From the NCBI GenBank assembly GCA_020351895.1, contig CP070672.1, positions 3,577,749 to 3,632,375 on the forward strand: a DNA stretch of 54,627 bases. Direction: 5' to 3'. The notes under the pieces were generated by a model. The model worked only from the letters and a program-made list of their open reading frames with translations, ran no database searches and was not told the origin of the DNA. Each line of letters begins with the position of its first letter. Position 1 is the stretch's first letter. Source of the stretch: Thermoplasmata archaeon (GTDB taxonomy: Archaea; Thermoplasmatota; Thermoplasmata; GCA-020350865). Positions 21,028 through 30,678 of this stretch are shown piece by piece. The position numbers and the translations under genes are program-made.

Positions 21028-24000
21028 AGTTGAAGAATGCTGCAATAATCTGTGTATTGATGCAATTGGTTACATTCTTGATCATCTCTACGGGAGCCCT
21101 ATCCTTATGGCAAGGAACAGGTTTTGAAAATAATATTATCCTTGGCTTTGAGCCTGCCGCACCCGACAATCTCGAGGCTGTGAACGTGACAATCACATCG
21201 ATAAATTCCACGCAGCAGATAGGATCTGCATTCTTGTACTGCAATTTTACGCGTAACGGAGAGTATGCTGAGGGAGGCTATACGTTCAAATTCACAAATT
21301 CGGCACACACAAAGATGTACTGCGAGATTCCCTCGATCCAGAATACAGGTGGAACCGAGGTTGACTTCTATGTTGTTGCATATGATGAAATCAATTCACC
21401 CATAGCCTCGGATACGTTTTCGTATATTGTTGTGAAAAACGGATCATGGCCATATTCCTCCTTTGATGAGAACATACTTCTTACATACGAACCGCAGAAT
21501 CCAAATCCCTATCAGGAGGTAGAGATAACACTGCAATCCAGACATTCCAATGTTCCGATAACAAGCGCGGAAATCGCCTGGGAAATCGAGACCCCGGGAC
21601 AGTCCCGAAGAACCGGCGCAGCGTCCTTTAATTCCCTGAATCCCACCACATGGAATGTAACATTGCCGGGTTACGAGGGCGATTCCAATGTGACATTCAC
21701 GATAACTGCATATGATCAATACTATTCTCCAATCACAAGCCAGGAACATCTCTATTCTATTGGCTCCTTTGGAACAGTGTACGTCTACGACATGGCAGTT
21801 GAGGTCATCGACGATTACCTGAAGGAGCCGGCATCTGGTGCCACAGTTACCATAAGAAACGACAGTGGGATTGTACATACTGGAGTTACAACCTCCCAGG
21901 GTCTTCTCATGACCCCTGTGAAGTTTCATTCAGGAGATTATACAATCGAGGTGGAGTATAAATCCAATACCCAGACAAAAGAAATTTCAATTCCCTATAA
22001 TGACAATAATCAAATAACATTCACATTCGAGGCCCAGGCTGTTGTGGTTAAAGATTTTGTTGAGTTTCCAAATCTATACAGTTATGCGGGTTTAATCGGG
22101 GCTTTGATTCTTCCCCTTCTTTTCTGCTGGGTTTTTTACAATAAACAGCGCAGAAGATTGCTAGATCTTACCGAGAAGAAAAAGACATTTGGTAGAAATG
22201 ATGAGGAGGATAAGAAAACTTTTGGGACAATATTCTGGGACGCATTTTCCAAAGAAACCAAACAACCGAAGATCTTTATCCCAGTTTCATTTTTTGCCCT
22301 TGGAGTTTTAGGTGCCGTTTTCATTCCATTTTATCCCTGGTGGGCCATTCTAATATTGGCCTCATTTATCGGTGTAGTTTCCTACAAATTCCCTTACAGT
22401 GCATTGCTTTTGCTCTGCATCTTTATCACGGGCTCGGCAGCATACCAATCACCAGAATTTGGCCTGGTATTCTTGATGTTTTCCCTGGTCATAATGCTGT
22501 GCTCATTCTATGACTGGAGATTCGGGTACCTGGTTTTCTTAATGGTATTTCTTTCAAGATTCGGTGTATCCTTCATGGTGCCCATCATAACAGCAATGAT
22601 ATTTACCACCTTTTTGGGCATTGCCGTGACCCTATGTGCCGGTGTGTTTTTGGTATTAATTGTGAGTGCCAGTGATTATCATGTGCTGGGTCTTATAGCA
22701 GGAGCACCACATTCCACAGCCTTTATGGTTTTCTCAAAGCCTGTAGTTGAGGATTTCACACCGGGAACCTATGCCGCAGTCATGAGCAAAATAGCAGGGG
22801 CCAATTCTGATGTTATTGGCTCTGTATTATCTGAAGGTTTTGCAACATCGATGCTTCCCTTCTTTGTCCTTGCATTCTGGTGCTTCGGGATCTTTTTGCT
22901 CTCTTATATAGTGGATGAAAAGAAGAGGCTGAGCTTCGTTAAGCTCAGAGAATGGCTGGGTTATCCTCTAAGCAGCAGGAAATTCAAGGAGGTAACAATT
23001 ATCTCAATATGTATAGTTGTCCTTTCATCCTTTGCTACGATTTACTGGTTCGGTTATTTGAATAACCCCAATACTCTTTCCACGATCACATGGGTCCTTT
23101 TCTTTGTGGGTGCAGGTTTTGTGATATTCACAACCGTGGTTTCATGTCTTATTGTACGAGAGATGTTCAGGGAGTACTTTACAAGTAAAATCGGTGTCAG
23201 TGTAGTGGGTGCAAGGATCAGTGAGATGTCGGATTTAGCAAAAACAACGTTCGATCAGGTAGGTGGTCTGGAAGATGTAAAGATGGATATAAAAGAAAGT
23301 GTCCTGGTTCCGCTTTTAAGGCCTGATATTGCGGACAAGTTCGGGGTGGAGCCTGCAAGAGGGATTTTGCTTTTTGGTGCACCCGGTTGCGGGAAAACCC
23401 TCACAATGAAGGCCCTTGCAACAGAGCTCAATATCGAGATGTTCACAGTAAAATGTGGAGATCTAATGTCCAAATGGTACGGCGAGAGCGAAACTAGGAT
23501 GATGAAACTGTTTCAGACTGCCAAAGAAAGAAAACCGGCAATAATATTCTTCGATGAGATCGATTCCGTAGCAAAAAGAAGGGATCTTTATTCAGCAGAT
23601 GACGTGACGCCGAGGCTGCTATCCATCATGCTTTCCGAGCTGGACGGAATGGACAGATCAACAGGAATCATAATCGTAGGCTCAACCAACAAGCCCGAGC
23701 TTGTGGACCCAGCACTGCTTAGACCCGGAAGATTCGACAAGATAATGTATGTCCCGCCCCCAGATTTTTCCGAAAGAATCGATATTTTGAAGGTTCACAT
23801 GGCTGGAAAACCCCTGGCAGATGGCATCAAACTGGAGGAATTGTCCAAAAGAACCGAGGGATTTTCAGGAGCTGATCTGGCGAACCTCGTAAAGGAAGCG
23901 GCCACGAATGCCATGAGACGCTCAATGCAGACAAAGCAGATTACCACAATCACCCAGAATGATTTTCTTGATATTCTGCCCAGGATAAAGCCTAGTATAT

Positions 24001-25166
24001 CCTTGACAATGAAGGAGGAGTACGAGAGAATCAAGATGCGATATGAAAGAAAGGTGCACGATCAGTGCAGAAATGAGGAGAAAAAAGTGGTTACCCTGGA
24101 TGTTGTTGCAGGAATGGAGGATATTAAAAAACAGCTAAGAGAATCTGTGATTCTCCCTTTGACCAAGAGAAAGCTTGTCGAGAAGTTCAAGCTCAGAGTT
24201 GGCAGGGCCATTCTCCTTCACAGCCCGCCAGGTTGCGGAAAAACCTACCTGATGAAAGCCCTAGCCAATCAATACGGCATACCATTTTCCGAAGTCACTG
24301 GCAGTGAGCTTAAGAATGCTATTGGTGCCGATGGTACCTTGGCCATAAAAGGACTGTGGTCCTCGGTTAGGGACATTGCCCCTGCAATATTATTTATCTC
24401 TGATATTGAGTCCATAGCCTCAAAGAAGAACCTAAAGGAAGAGGATGGCAAAAAGGCATTGTCCATTTTCCTTTCCTTACTGGATAATATCCAGCCAACC
24501 GATAGGGTTGTCGTGGTTGCCACATGCGAAAATCCAGATGATCTTGATCCATCATTGTTCATGAGGGGCAGATTTGATAAGAGGATATCCATTCCGCCTC
24601 CGGATTCCGCATCGAGAAGGAAGATCTTTGAGCAGAATTTAAAAAGTGTTCCTAAAATCGGTAAAATCGATTATGAAGTCCTTGCAGGATCCACTGAGAG
24701 CTTTTCAGGTGAGGATGTATTTGCCGTGGTCGAAGAGGCCAAGATACTGGCCCTGAGTGGAGAGGATATATTCGCAAAGCCAAAGGATGGCAATAAAAAA
24801 CCACTGGGTGTGAGAATGGAGCATCTTTTGAATGCAATCAAAAAGGTGACCCCCTCAGTTGCAGAATGGGAGAAAAGAATGAAAGAGGCAGCAGAATCCG
24901 AGGTAATTGAAGCTCCAAAACCCATTGCACCCCCTCTAGAACCTGAAGTACCCATTGTATTGAAACCACATCCGAAGCCCTTTGATTCATTCCCACCTCC
25001 ACCTCCCCCTCCTCCCCAGAAAGTGCCAACAGATGAGGATATCGCCATGATGACCATAGCCCAATTGGAAAATGAATGCAAACGCCTGGGTCTTAAGCCG
25101 TACGGAAAAAAGGTGGTACTTCAGGAGCGGTTGCAGGATTATCTAAAAAACCAAGGAGACATCTGA
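21024..25166 (+). CDS. Polytopic membrane protein with two Cdc48-type AAA+ domains and a C-terminal SAP domain
   Basis: A 1380-residue protein with an unusual order. Signal/TM lies at about 7-28; an exterior region of Ig-like and carboxypeptidase-regulatory-like domains at about 30-345; a cluster of membrane helices at about 352-722. AAA+ domain 1 has Walker A GAPGCGKT (about 784) and Walker B IIFFDEID (about 842), with the second region of homology NKPELVDPALLRPGRFD. AAA+ domain 2 has Walker A SPPGCGKT (about 1066), but the Walker B position reads ILFISDIES, lacking the usual DE pair. A poly-proline run (about 1325-1333) leads to a SAP motif (TIAQLENECKRLGLKPYGKK, about 1342-1375). No peptidase motif follows, so it is not FtsH. 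An unfoldase or remodelling motor at the membrane is inferred; SAP domains elsewhere usually bind nucleic acid. The start overlaps the VWA stop. Confidence 0.9.
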   Translation: MKLKNAAIICVLMQLVTFLIISTGALSLWQGTGFENNIILGFEPAAPDNLEAVNVTITSINSTQQIGSAFLYCNFTRNGEYAEGGYTFKFTNSAHTKMYCEIPSIQNTGGTEVDFYVVAYDEINSPIASDTFSYIVVKNGSWPYSSFDENILLTYEPQNPNPYQEVEITLQSRHSNVPITSAEIAWEIETPGQSRRTGAASFNSLNPTTWNVTLPGYEGDSNVTFTITAYDQYYSPITSQEHLYSIGSFGTVYVYDMAVEVIDDYLKEPASGATVTIRNDSGIVHTGVTTSQGLLMTPVKFHSGDYTIEVEYKSNTQTKEISIPYNDNNQITFTFEAQAVVVKDFVEFPNLYSYAGLIGALILPLLFCWVFYNKQRRRLLDLTEKKKTFGRNDEEDKKTFGTIFWDAFSKETKQPKIFIPVSFFALGVLGAVFIPFYPWWAILILASFIGVVSYKFPYSALLLLCIFITGSAAYQSPEFGLVFLMFSLVIMLCSFYDWRFGYLVFLMVFLSRFGVSFMVPIITAMIFTTFLGIAVTLCAGVFLVLIVSASDYHVLGLIAGAPHSTAFMVFSKPVVEDFTPGTYAAVMSKIAGANSDVIGSVLSEGFATSMLPFFVLAFWCFGIFLLSYIVDEKKRLSFVKLREWLGYPLSSRKFKEVTIISICIVVLSSFATIYWFGYLNNPNTLSTITWVLFFVGAGFVIFTTVVSCLIVREMFREYFTSKIGVSVVGARISEMSDLAKTTFDQVGGLEDVKMDIKESVLVPLLRPDIADKFGVEPARGILLFGAPGCGKTLTMKALATELNIEMFTVKCGDLMSKWYGESETRMMKLFQTAKERKPAIIFFDEIDSVAKRRDLYSADDVTPRLLSIMLSELDGMDRSTGIIIVGSTNKPELVDPALLRPGRFDKIMYVPPPDFSERIDILKVHMAGKPLADGIKLEELSKRTEGFSGADLANLVKEAATNAMRRSMQTKQITTITQNDFLDILPRIKPSISLTMKEEYERIKMRYERKVHDQCRNEEKKVVTLDVVAGMEDIKKQLRESVILPLTKRKLVEKFKLRVGRAILLHSPPGCGKTYLMKALANQYGIPFSEVTGSELKNAIGADGTLAIKGLWSSVRDIAPAILFISDIESIASKKNLKEEDGKKALSIFLSLLDNIQPTDRVVVVATCENPDDLDPSLFMRGRFDKRISIPPPDSASRRKIFEQNLKSVPKIGKIDYEVLAGSTESFSGEDVFAVVEEAKILALSGEDIFAKPKDGNKKPLGVRMEHLLNAIKKVTPSVAEWEKRMKEAAESEVIEAPKPIAPPLEPEVPIVLKPHPKPFDSFPPPPPPPPQKVPTDEDIAMMTIAQLENECKRLGLKPYGKKVVLQERLQDYLKNQGDI

Positions 25167-25167
25167 A

Positions 25168-25551
25168 ATGGATTTGATGCTTCTCTTTCTCATTCTCGGG
25201 GGCTTTGTGATACTGCTGTGGTTGGGAATTCCCCTTTTATGGGCCCTTTGCATCATCATTTTTCTAGGAATGGTGTATCTCGGTTTGAGATACCCAAGGG
25301 GAAAGGCGGACTGGAAGTATTCCTTTAGAGAAACAGTTTATGTTGTAATGACAATTATCACCATGATGGTATTCATTATAGCGATTCAGGCGGCGCTTTT
25401 AAGCATTGGAAGCAATATTCCCTCGGCTGTATCCCTTCTTATGTTCTTCATCATCATGCCATGCATGATAATTCTCTTCCTCCTCGGTTTGTTCTTCCCC
25501 AATGGAAAGGCATTCAACTTAAAAGGAACTGAAGGTCCAAGAAAATTATAG
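25168..25551 (+). CDS. Small four-helix membrane protein of the AAA+/VWA operon
   Basis: A 127-residue hydrophobic protein with four predicted membrane helices (about 5-22, 24-43, 58-80 and 88-110), a basic loop RYPRGKADWK between helices 2 and 3, and a short polar C-terminus. It starts one base after the stop of the AAA+ gene and should be co-translated with it. No family recognised. Given its position it may be an accessory membrane subunit of the AAA+ machine. It ends in TAG. Confidence 0.75.
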   Translation: MDLMLLFLILGGFVILLWLGIPLLWALCIIIFLGMVYLGLRYPRGKADWKYSFRETVYVVMTIITMMVFIIAIQAALLSIGSNIPSAVSLLMFFIIMPCMIILFLLGLFFPNGKAFNLKGTEGPRKL

Positions 25552-25658
25552 ATTTATTTATGTATCGAATTTTTATGAAGAAGGGCATGGACTATGTAAT
25601 GATGATTTCATATTTGGGAGAACATAATGGAATAATTTCAGTGATATCCATTGAAAAT

Positions 25659-26735
25659 TTATAACCTATTTTCAGCAACCCTTACATTTATCAAACCATA
25701 ACCATAATGATCGTCATGTGGTGTCTCCTGATTAGGACATTTTTCAGCGGTATCCATAAAGATTTCCTTAAAATCTGATACAGTGTTTGAATCCCCTCCG
25801 GAACTTCCCTCTCTCTGGTATTCTGGATGTGCATCTAAAAGAAGAACCACCCCGCCTGCCACAAAGGCCGTGGCCTGGGAGGTTCCACTACCAATTCCAT
25901 ATTCATTATTAATCCATGTTGATAAAATCTTGACTCCTGGTGCAACCAATTCAGGTTTCATATCAGGATCGAACCGTGGGGCTCTAGGAGGAAAAAGATT
26001 ACCGTCGTTGTCACCTTCAGAACTGAAAGAGGCAATATTTTTATCCTCGTCTATTGCCCCTACTGCGATGACATCACTCACGGTGGCAGGACTTGCGACA
26101 TCTCCATTATCATCCTCACCGTCGTTACCTGCTGCCGCAACAACAAAAACTCCAGCATCTATCGCATCCTCGCATTCCCTCTCAGCTTCCGTACCCAGGA
26201 TTGGCAATCTCCCTCCTCCCAAGGACAGAACAATAACATCGGCTCCATTGGATACACAAAACTCTATACCCTCTGCCACATCTGAATCAGAACCGCTTCC
26301 GCTGGAAGATATTGCCTTTACAACTATCATCTCAACCTTTGGTGCTATGCCATCAATCTCCCCTTGAGCCGCTATTATTCCGGCAATATGTGAACCATGG
26401 CCATTGTCATCGTAAGGATTTGCCCTTCCGTTCACATAGTCCTTCCAGGCTGTTATGTTTATGTGATCCAAATCCGGATGAGTGGTATCTATGCCAGAAT
26501 CCACAATTCCCACCAAGACACCTCCCCCGTCATAACCAGCGTCGTTCATATCCGAAATCTGGGTGATCTCGAAGGCCCATTCGGTGCGGTCGATTTGCTG
26601 TCCGTTTCCGTTGCCATTTGGCCAGGGTAATATACCATTATCTGAATCTCGGAACATAAAAAAGAAGGCTGCGGATATCAGTGCAGCTGCAATGATTATA
26701 ACGAAAACCAGAATTAAAATATCCCTTTTTTCCAT
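25659..26735 (-). CDS. Membrane-anchored subtilisin-like serine protease
   Basis: A 358-residue S8 peptidase. An N-terminal helix (about 6-28) anchors it with the catalytic domain outside. The catalytic triad is complete: D79 (GIVDSGID), H113 (NGHGSHIAG) and S286 (GSGTSQATAFVAG), with oxyanion N204 in AAAGNDG. Only about 25 residues separate the helix from the catalytic domain, so the usual I9 propeptide is absent. It could process or turn over the many surface proteins encoded here; that link is inferred from location only. It stands alone, convergent with the AAA+ operon and divergent from the FG-GAP pair. It ends in TAA. Confidence 0.93.
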   Translation of the reverse strand: MEKRDILILVFVIIIAAALISAAFFFMFRDSDNGILPWPNGNGNGQQIDRTEWAFEITQISDMNDAGYDGGGVLVGIVDSGIDTTHPDLDHINITAWKDYVNGRANPYDDNGHGSHIAGIIAAQGEIDGIAPKVEMIVVKAISSSGSGSDSDVAEGIEFCVSNGADVIVLSLGGGRLPILGTEAERECEDAIDAGVFVVAAAGNDGEDDNGDVASPATVSDVIAVGAIDEDKNIASFSSEGDNDGNLFPPRAPRFDPDMKPELVAPGVKILSTWINNEYGIGSGTSQATAFVAGGVVLLLDAHPEYQREGSSGGDSNTVSDFKEIFMDTAEKCPNQETPHDDHYGYGLINVRVAENRL

Positions 26736-26785
26736 CTACCTTCACTTTTCCATTTATTATACATGATAGTCTATGTATTCGCCTC

Positions 26786-26800
26786 GACTGATATATACTT
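26786..26800 (-). promoter_or_regulatory. TATA box of the subtilase gene
   Basis: On the minus strand AAGTATATATCAGTC lies about 55-65 bases before the ATG at 26735. A second similar AGTATATATTC sits about 20 bases further upstream. Either could place the transcript start near 26765. Confidence 0.45.
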
Positions 26801-26884
26801 TTAGAATATATACTAATTCATTTTATTTTTCTAATGTATGATATTTTCTGGTTTTTTTGGTTCCTGCTCCCCATAATCCTCTAA

Positions 26885-26996
26885 TATTTCATTATTATTC
26901 AATTTTTAAATAATGCCAATTATTTTAGTTTTTTTCCTATGATATATTCCATTATTATCTTAATCTCAAATAATACCAATATTATTATAAATACAT
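26885..26996 (+). repeat. Two 60-base-spaced AT-rich repeats and TATA box before the first FG-GAP gene
   Basis: The segments at 26885-26920 and 26945-26980 align at an offset of exactly 60 bases, with about 28 of 36 positions identical. The cores are CATTATTAT and AAATAATnCCAAT. Each unit contains an imperfect ATTATT...AATAAT inverted pair. The second copy runs into ATTATTATAAATAC (about 26983-26996), a probable TATA box for the gene at 27067. The remainder of the 331-base gap (26736-27066) is AT-rich without a gene. Confidence 0.5.
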
Positions 26997-27066
26997 TGTT
27001 AAAATATTTCCATAGGTACAATTTGACCCAAATTATGTAAATTCTATGTAAGATTCAGGTGTTCAA

Positions 27067-30000
27067 TTGTCTCTTTGGTCCATCACTTTGAACAAAGGAG
27101 AGAGAATTTTAGCAATGGCTCTCTCGGCTGTGTTCCTATTATCGATTTTATCGTGCTTTTCATTATCTGTGGAGGTTCAACAGAATAATACCACATCAGA
27201 ACAAGATATATGCGGGAAATTAACAGAAGATAAACATCAAAGACCAGTTGATGGCGATTCATTTTCAAGAGCAACCAGAAGTAACGAGGAAGATTATATT
27301 AGGCTAATTTCGGAAATAGGCCATGGATCAAATGTCGGATACGAGAACTCCATTACCTCAGGAGATGTGGATAACGACGGCGTAGTGGAGATCCTATTTA
27401 CAAATGAGGACGGCTATGTTCACGTTGTCCAGTATCAGGATGGGGACTATGTAGACGAGTGGAGAAGCCCCCATCTAGATTGGGAGCCATATGGATTAGC
27501 AGTAGGGGATACGGACTCAGATGGCACCCCTGAGATAGTTGTCGGGAACCATTACGGGGAGATTTATATCTTTGGCTATCAAGGCCCGGGAGTGGGTTAT
27601 GTCATGGAATGGGAGCATCAGCTCAATAAAGAGGAGGCCTTTGGCATTGCAATAGGGAATCTTGACGGTGACGAATACCAAGAAATCGTTGTGGGAGCCT
27701 TACAATTGGTATCCACTGAGGAAAATGTCTTCGTATTCGGATATGACGGCTCCACTTATGTGGAGGAATACAGATACCTTATGACAGATTTTCTCAACTA
27801 TGCTCATGCAGTCGTGATATATGATGTGGATTCCGATGGAACTAAGGAATTTGTGGTGGGAACCCAGGAATTCAAAATGAGCACCCAGACACCAAGGGGC
27901 ACATTCTATGTTTTCGGGCATAATGGAAACGATTATACAGTTGAATGGAAAAGGCCCGATATCAGTGACTGGGTCGGTGATTTGGATTGTGGGGATGTTG
28001 ATGATGATGATACACCTGAGATAGTTGTGTCTGGGGCTACTGTGAGCATATATCAGTACGAATCAGGGGTATATCTCATTGAAAACAATATTGCTGAGGA
28101 GCATCCCAAACTACAGGTGGGGGATGTAAACCATGACGGACAGATCGAGATAGTGACCGGATACTGGGAACTAAAGGTGTGGCAGGAGAATACATTACTT
28201 TGGGAGAGTGAAACATTCGAACAGGAGATATATTCTGTTGCCATTGTGGATTCTGATTCGGACCAAGAAAACGAGATTTTATTTACAAAGGGAGTCATTG
28301 ATTGGTACTCAGATATATATGTTTTGGGATATGACGGCTCGTCATTCATAGAGGAGTGGGTAAGCGAATACTTACCATCGATTAGTTCCATCTCTATTGA
28401 GGATGTGAATTCGGATGGAATAAATGACCTCGTTTTGGGAACAAGACCCGGGGAGCTGATAATATTTGAGGATCCCAAGAACCAATTGAAGGTCAGGGAT
28501 GCAAAACGTATTGAAGTTGGATTCGAGATAATCCATGTTTTTTGTGGCAATTTCGACGGTGATAGTTCGATTGATATCGTTGCTACAGATGCCCACGATA
28601 TGATATATTTTCTGGAGTATGATGGTGCGGATTATGTGAAGGTGGATGAGATTCAGATTGTGGATGATAGTTTTACTGCTGCAGAGGTAGATGATGTTGA
28701 TTCAGATGGAAAAATCGAGCTTGTCATGGCAACACTCAATGGATATGTGTATATTATAGGTTATGAAGGTTCCTATGAGATAGAATGGAGTAACCTTATC
28801 TGTGAAAACGGTATAACAGCAATAACCACAGGGAATTCTGATAACGATGGAGTGCTGGAAATCCTAGTAGGTGGATTTGATTACTACCTGTATGTTTTGG
28901 TCTATGATGGATCGGAGTATGTGGAGATCAGGACCCAACATATGAGCTCAATGATCTTCACCCTTGGTGTTGGTGACATTGATTATGACGGTGAAAACGA
29001 ACTGGTTTCAGAGGTTGGTTACTTTGAACTGAAGGTTTTTCAGTGGAATGGCACATACTATGTCTTGGAATGGAGCACTACGTTTTACGAAGACGCCCAC
29101 AACGAGGCAATGGATATCAATCATATAGAGTCAAACAACAAGGAGATCATCGCCTTCGGTACCTTTGAATTGTATGTCATAGGGCATGGAACAGATTATG
29201 AAATCTTTTTTGAATCCGAGACTTACACGGTTACTGTCCAATGTCTTTTCATGGGAGATGTCGATGAATCAGGAACGAACGAGATATTCGTGAGTATCGG
29301 TTCATATGTCTTCATATATGGGAAGGAGCAATGGCTCTTCGCCTCTCTTAAACCCTCCAAAACATCTGCAGATGTGGATGAAGAAATAGTATTTGATGGA
29401 TCCTTTTCCAAAGGTCCAGGCACTCTTGAATATTTCTTCGATTATGGAGATGGCACAGACTCGGGATGGACAACTGAATCTGTAACGACCCACAGATACT
29501 CAAATACAGGCACTTACACTGCCTCATTGAAGATCAGGGATCAATTTGGAAATGAAAGCACCAATATTGCAGAGGTTTCGATCACCATACTAGAACCCAA
29601 TATAGCCCCCACGGCATTTATTGACGGTATTTCCCCGAATCCTGCATATGAAGGAGATTCTGTAAGTTTTTCGGGTCATGGCCAAGATGAGGACGGCTTC
29701 ATAACAGATTATATCTGGATTTCTGATATCAATGGTGAATTGAACAGTTTGGATTCTTTCAGCCTGTCTTCATTATCAGTAGGCACACATACCATATCTT
29801 TCAGGGTGATGGATGACAGAGAGACATGGTCCGATTATGTTAATAAGACACTAGTGATAGATCCAATGGTTCCTGATGATAATCAAATACCGAGGGCGTA
29901 TATAAGTTCAGTATCTCCAAAACGTGGCTTTGAAGGGGAGGAAATCACATTTACGGGTTATGGAATAGATGATGACGGCAATATAACATCCTATTCTTGG

Positions 30001-30678
30001 GAATCCGATATCGATGGAATTCTAAGCAATAAAGATACTTTCGGTACTTCATTCTTATCTGTTGGTACACATATGATATCATTTAAAGTCAAGGACGATA
30101 ACGATGCATGGTCAGAACCAGATACTGCCACATTGATTATTGATCCAGAGATTCAGAATCGGGTTCCAGAGGCATTTATCGATTTTGTTGCTCCAAATCC
30201 CGCAACAGCTGGAGAGATCGTGACTTTCCAAGGTCATGGTGTTGATGAAGATGGTATAATCACCTCCTATTCCTGGGAATCTGATATTGATGGGGATCTC
30301 GGATCAAAGCGGTCTTTCAGCACTTCAACATTATCTGTTGGGGAGCATATCATAACATTGAAGGTTCAGGATGACAAAGAGGCATGGTCAGAATCTGAGA
30401 GCATCACATTGGAGGTAAAGGATAAGGATGACAAAGGAACCTCTGATACTGGTGATTCAAACGGCCTGTTGCAGACCTTGGTTTTTTTGGGGATTTTAAC
30501 GTTTGCAATTATATTCACCATAATCCTGGTGTTCACACTCTCAAAAAAGAAATCTGGGACTGGCTCTGAGACCATGAGCTGCCCAAATTGTGCCTCATTT
30601 TTTAGGGTGCCATCTTCATCTCGGCCTATTGCAGTTCTCTGTCCCATCTGTGATGAGAATATTGTTTTATACGATTAA
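27067..30678 (+). CDS. FG-GAP/VCBS propeller surface protein with PKD domains, TM and cytoplasmic zinc ribbon (paralogue 1)
   Basis: A 1203-residue type I membrane protein. A signal helix (about 17-35) is followed by roughly 13 FG-GAP/VCBS repeats with calcium-loop cores such as DVDNDGVVEILF and DTDSDGTPEIVVG (residues about 95-760), the pattern of integrin-like beta-propellers. Next are a PKD domain (FDYGDGTDSGW) and three PKD/Ig-like domains with the shared phrase SVGTHTI. Then come a membrane helix (1137-1157) and a cytoplasmic zinc ribbon (C1172, C1175, C1192, C1195). TTG 27067 is the start: AGGTG lies five bases upstream, and the first 15 residues align with those of the next gene. It is the upstream member of a tandem duplication. 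A ligand-sensing or adhesion role with an intracellular zinc-ribbon contact is inference. Confidence 0.9.
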   Translation: MSLWSITLNKGERILAMALSAVFLLSILSCFSLSVEVQQNNTTSEQDICGKLTEDKHQRPVDGDSFSRATRSNEEDYIRLISEIGHGSNVGYENSITSGDVDNDGVVEILFTNEDGYVHVVQYQDGDYVDEWRSPHLDWEPYGLAVGDTDSDGTPEIVVGNHYGEIYIFGYQGPGVGYVMEWEHQLNKEEAFGIAIGNLDGDEYQEIVVGALQLVSTEENVFVFGYDGSTYVEEYRYLMTDFLNYAHAVVIYDVDSDGTKEFVVGTQEFKMSTQTPRGTFYVFGHNGNDYTVEWKRPDISDWVGDLDCGDVDDDDTPEIVVSGATVSIYQYESGVYLIENNIAEEHPKLQVGDVNHDGQIEIVTGYWELKVWQENTLLWESETFEQEIYSVAIVDSDSDQENEILFTKGVIDWYSDIYVLGYDGSSFIEEWVSEYLPSISSISIEDVNSDGINDLVLGTRPGELIIFEDPKNQLKVRDAKRIEVGFEIIHVFCGNFDGDSSIDIVATDAHDMIYFLEYDGADYVKVDEIQIVDDSFTAAEVDDVDSDGKIELVMATLNGYVYIIGYEGSYEIEWSNLICENGITAITTGNSDNDGVLEILVGGFDYYLYVLVYDGSEYVEIRTQHMSSMIFTLGVGDIDYDGENELVSEVGYFELKVFQWNGTYYVLEWSTTFYEDAHNEAMDINHIESNNKEIIAFGTFELYVIGHGTDYEIFFESETYTVTVQCLFMGDVDESGTNEIFVSIGSYVFIYGKEQWLFASLKPSKTSADVDEEIVFDGSFSKGPGTLEYFFDYGDGTDSGWTTESVTTHRYSNTGTYTASLKIRDQFGNESTNIAEVSITILEPNIAPTAFIDGISPNPAYEGDSVSFSGHGQDEDGFITDYIWISDINGELNSLDSFSLSSLSVGTHTISFRVMDDRETWSDYVNKTLVIDPMVPDDNQIPRAYISSVSPKRGFEGEEITFTGYGIDDDGNITSYSWESDIDGILSNKDTFGTSFLSVGTHMISFKVKDDNDAWSEPDTATLIIDPEIQNRVPEAFIDFVAPNPATAGEIVTFQGHGVDEDGIITSYSWESDIDGDLGSKRSFSTSTLSVGEHIITLKVQDDKEAWSESESITLEVKDKDDKGTSDTGDSNGLLQTLVFLGILTFAIIFTIILVFTLSKKKSGTGSETMSCPNCASFFRVPSSSRPIAVLCPICDENIVLYD

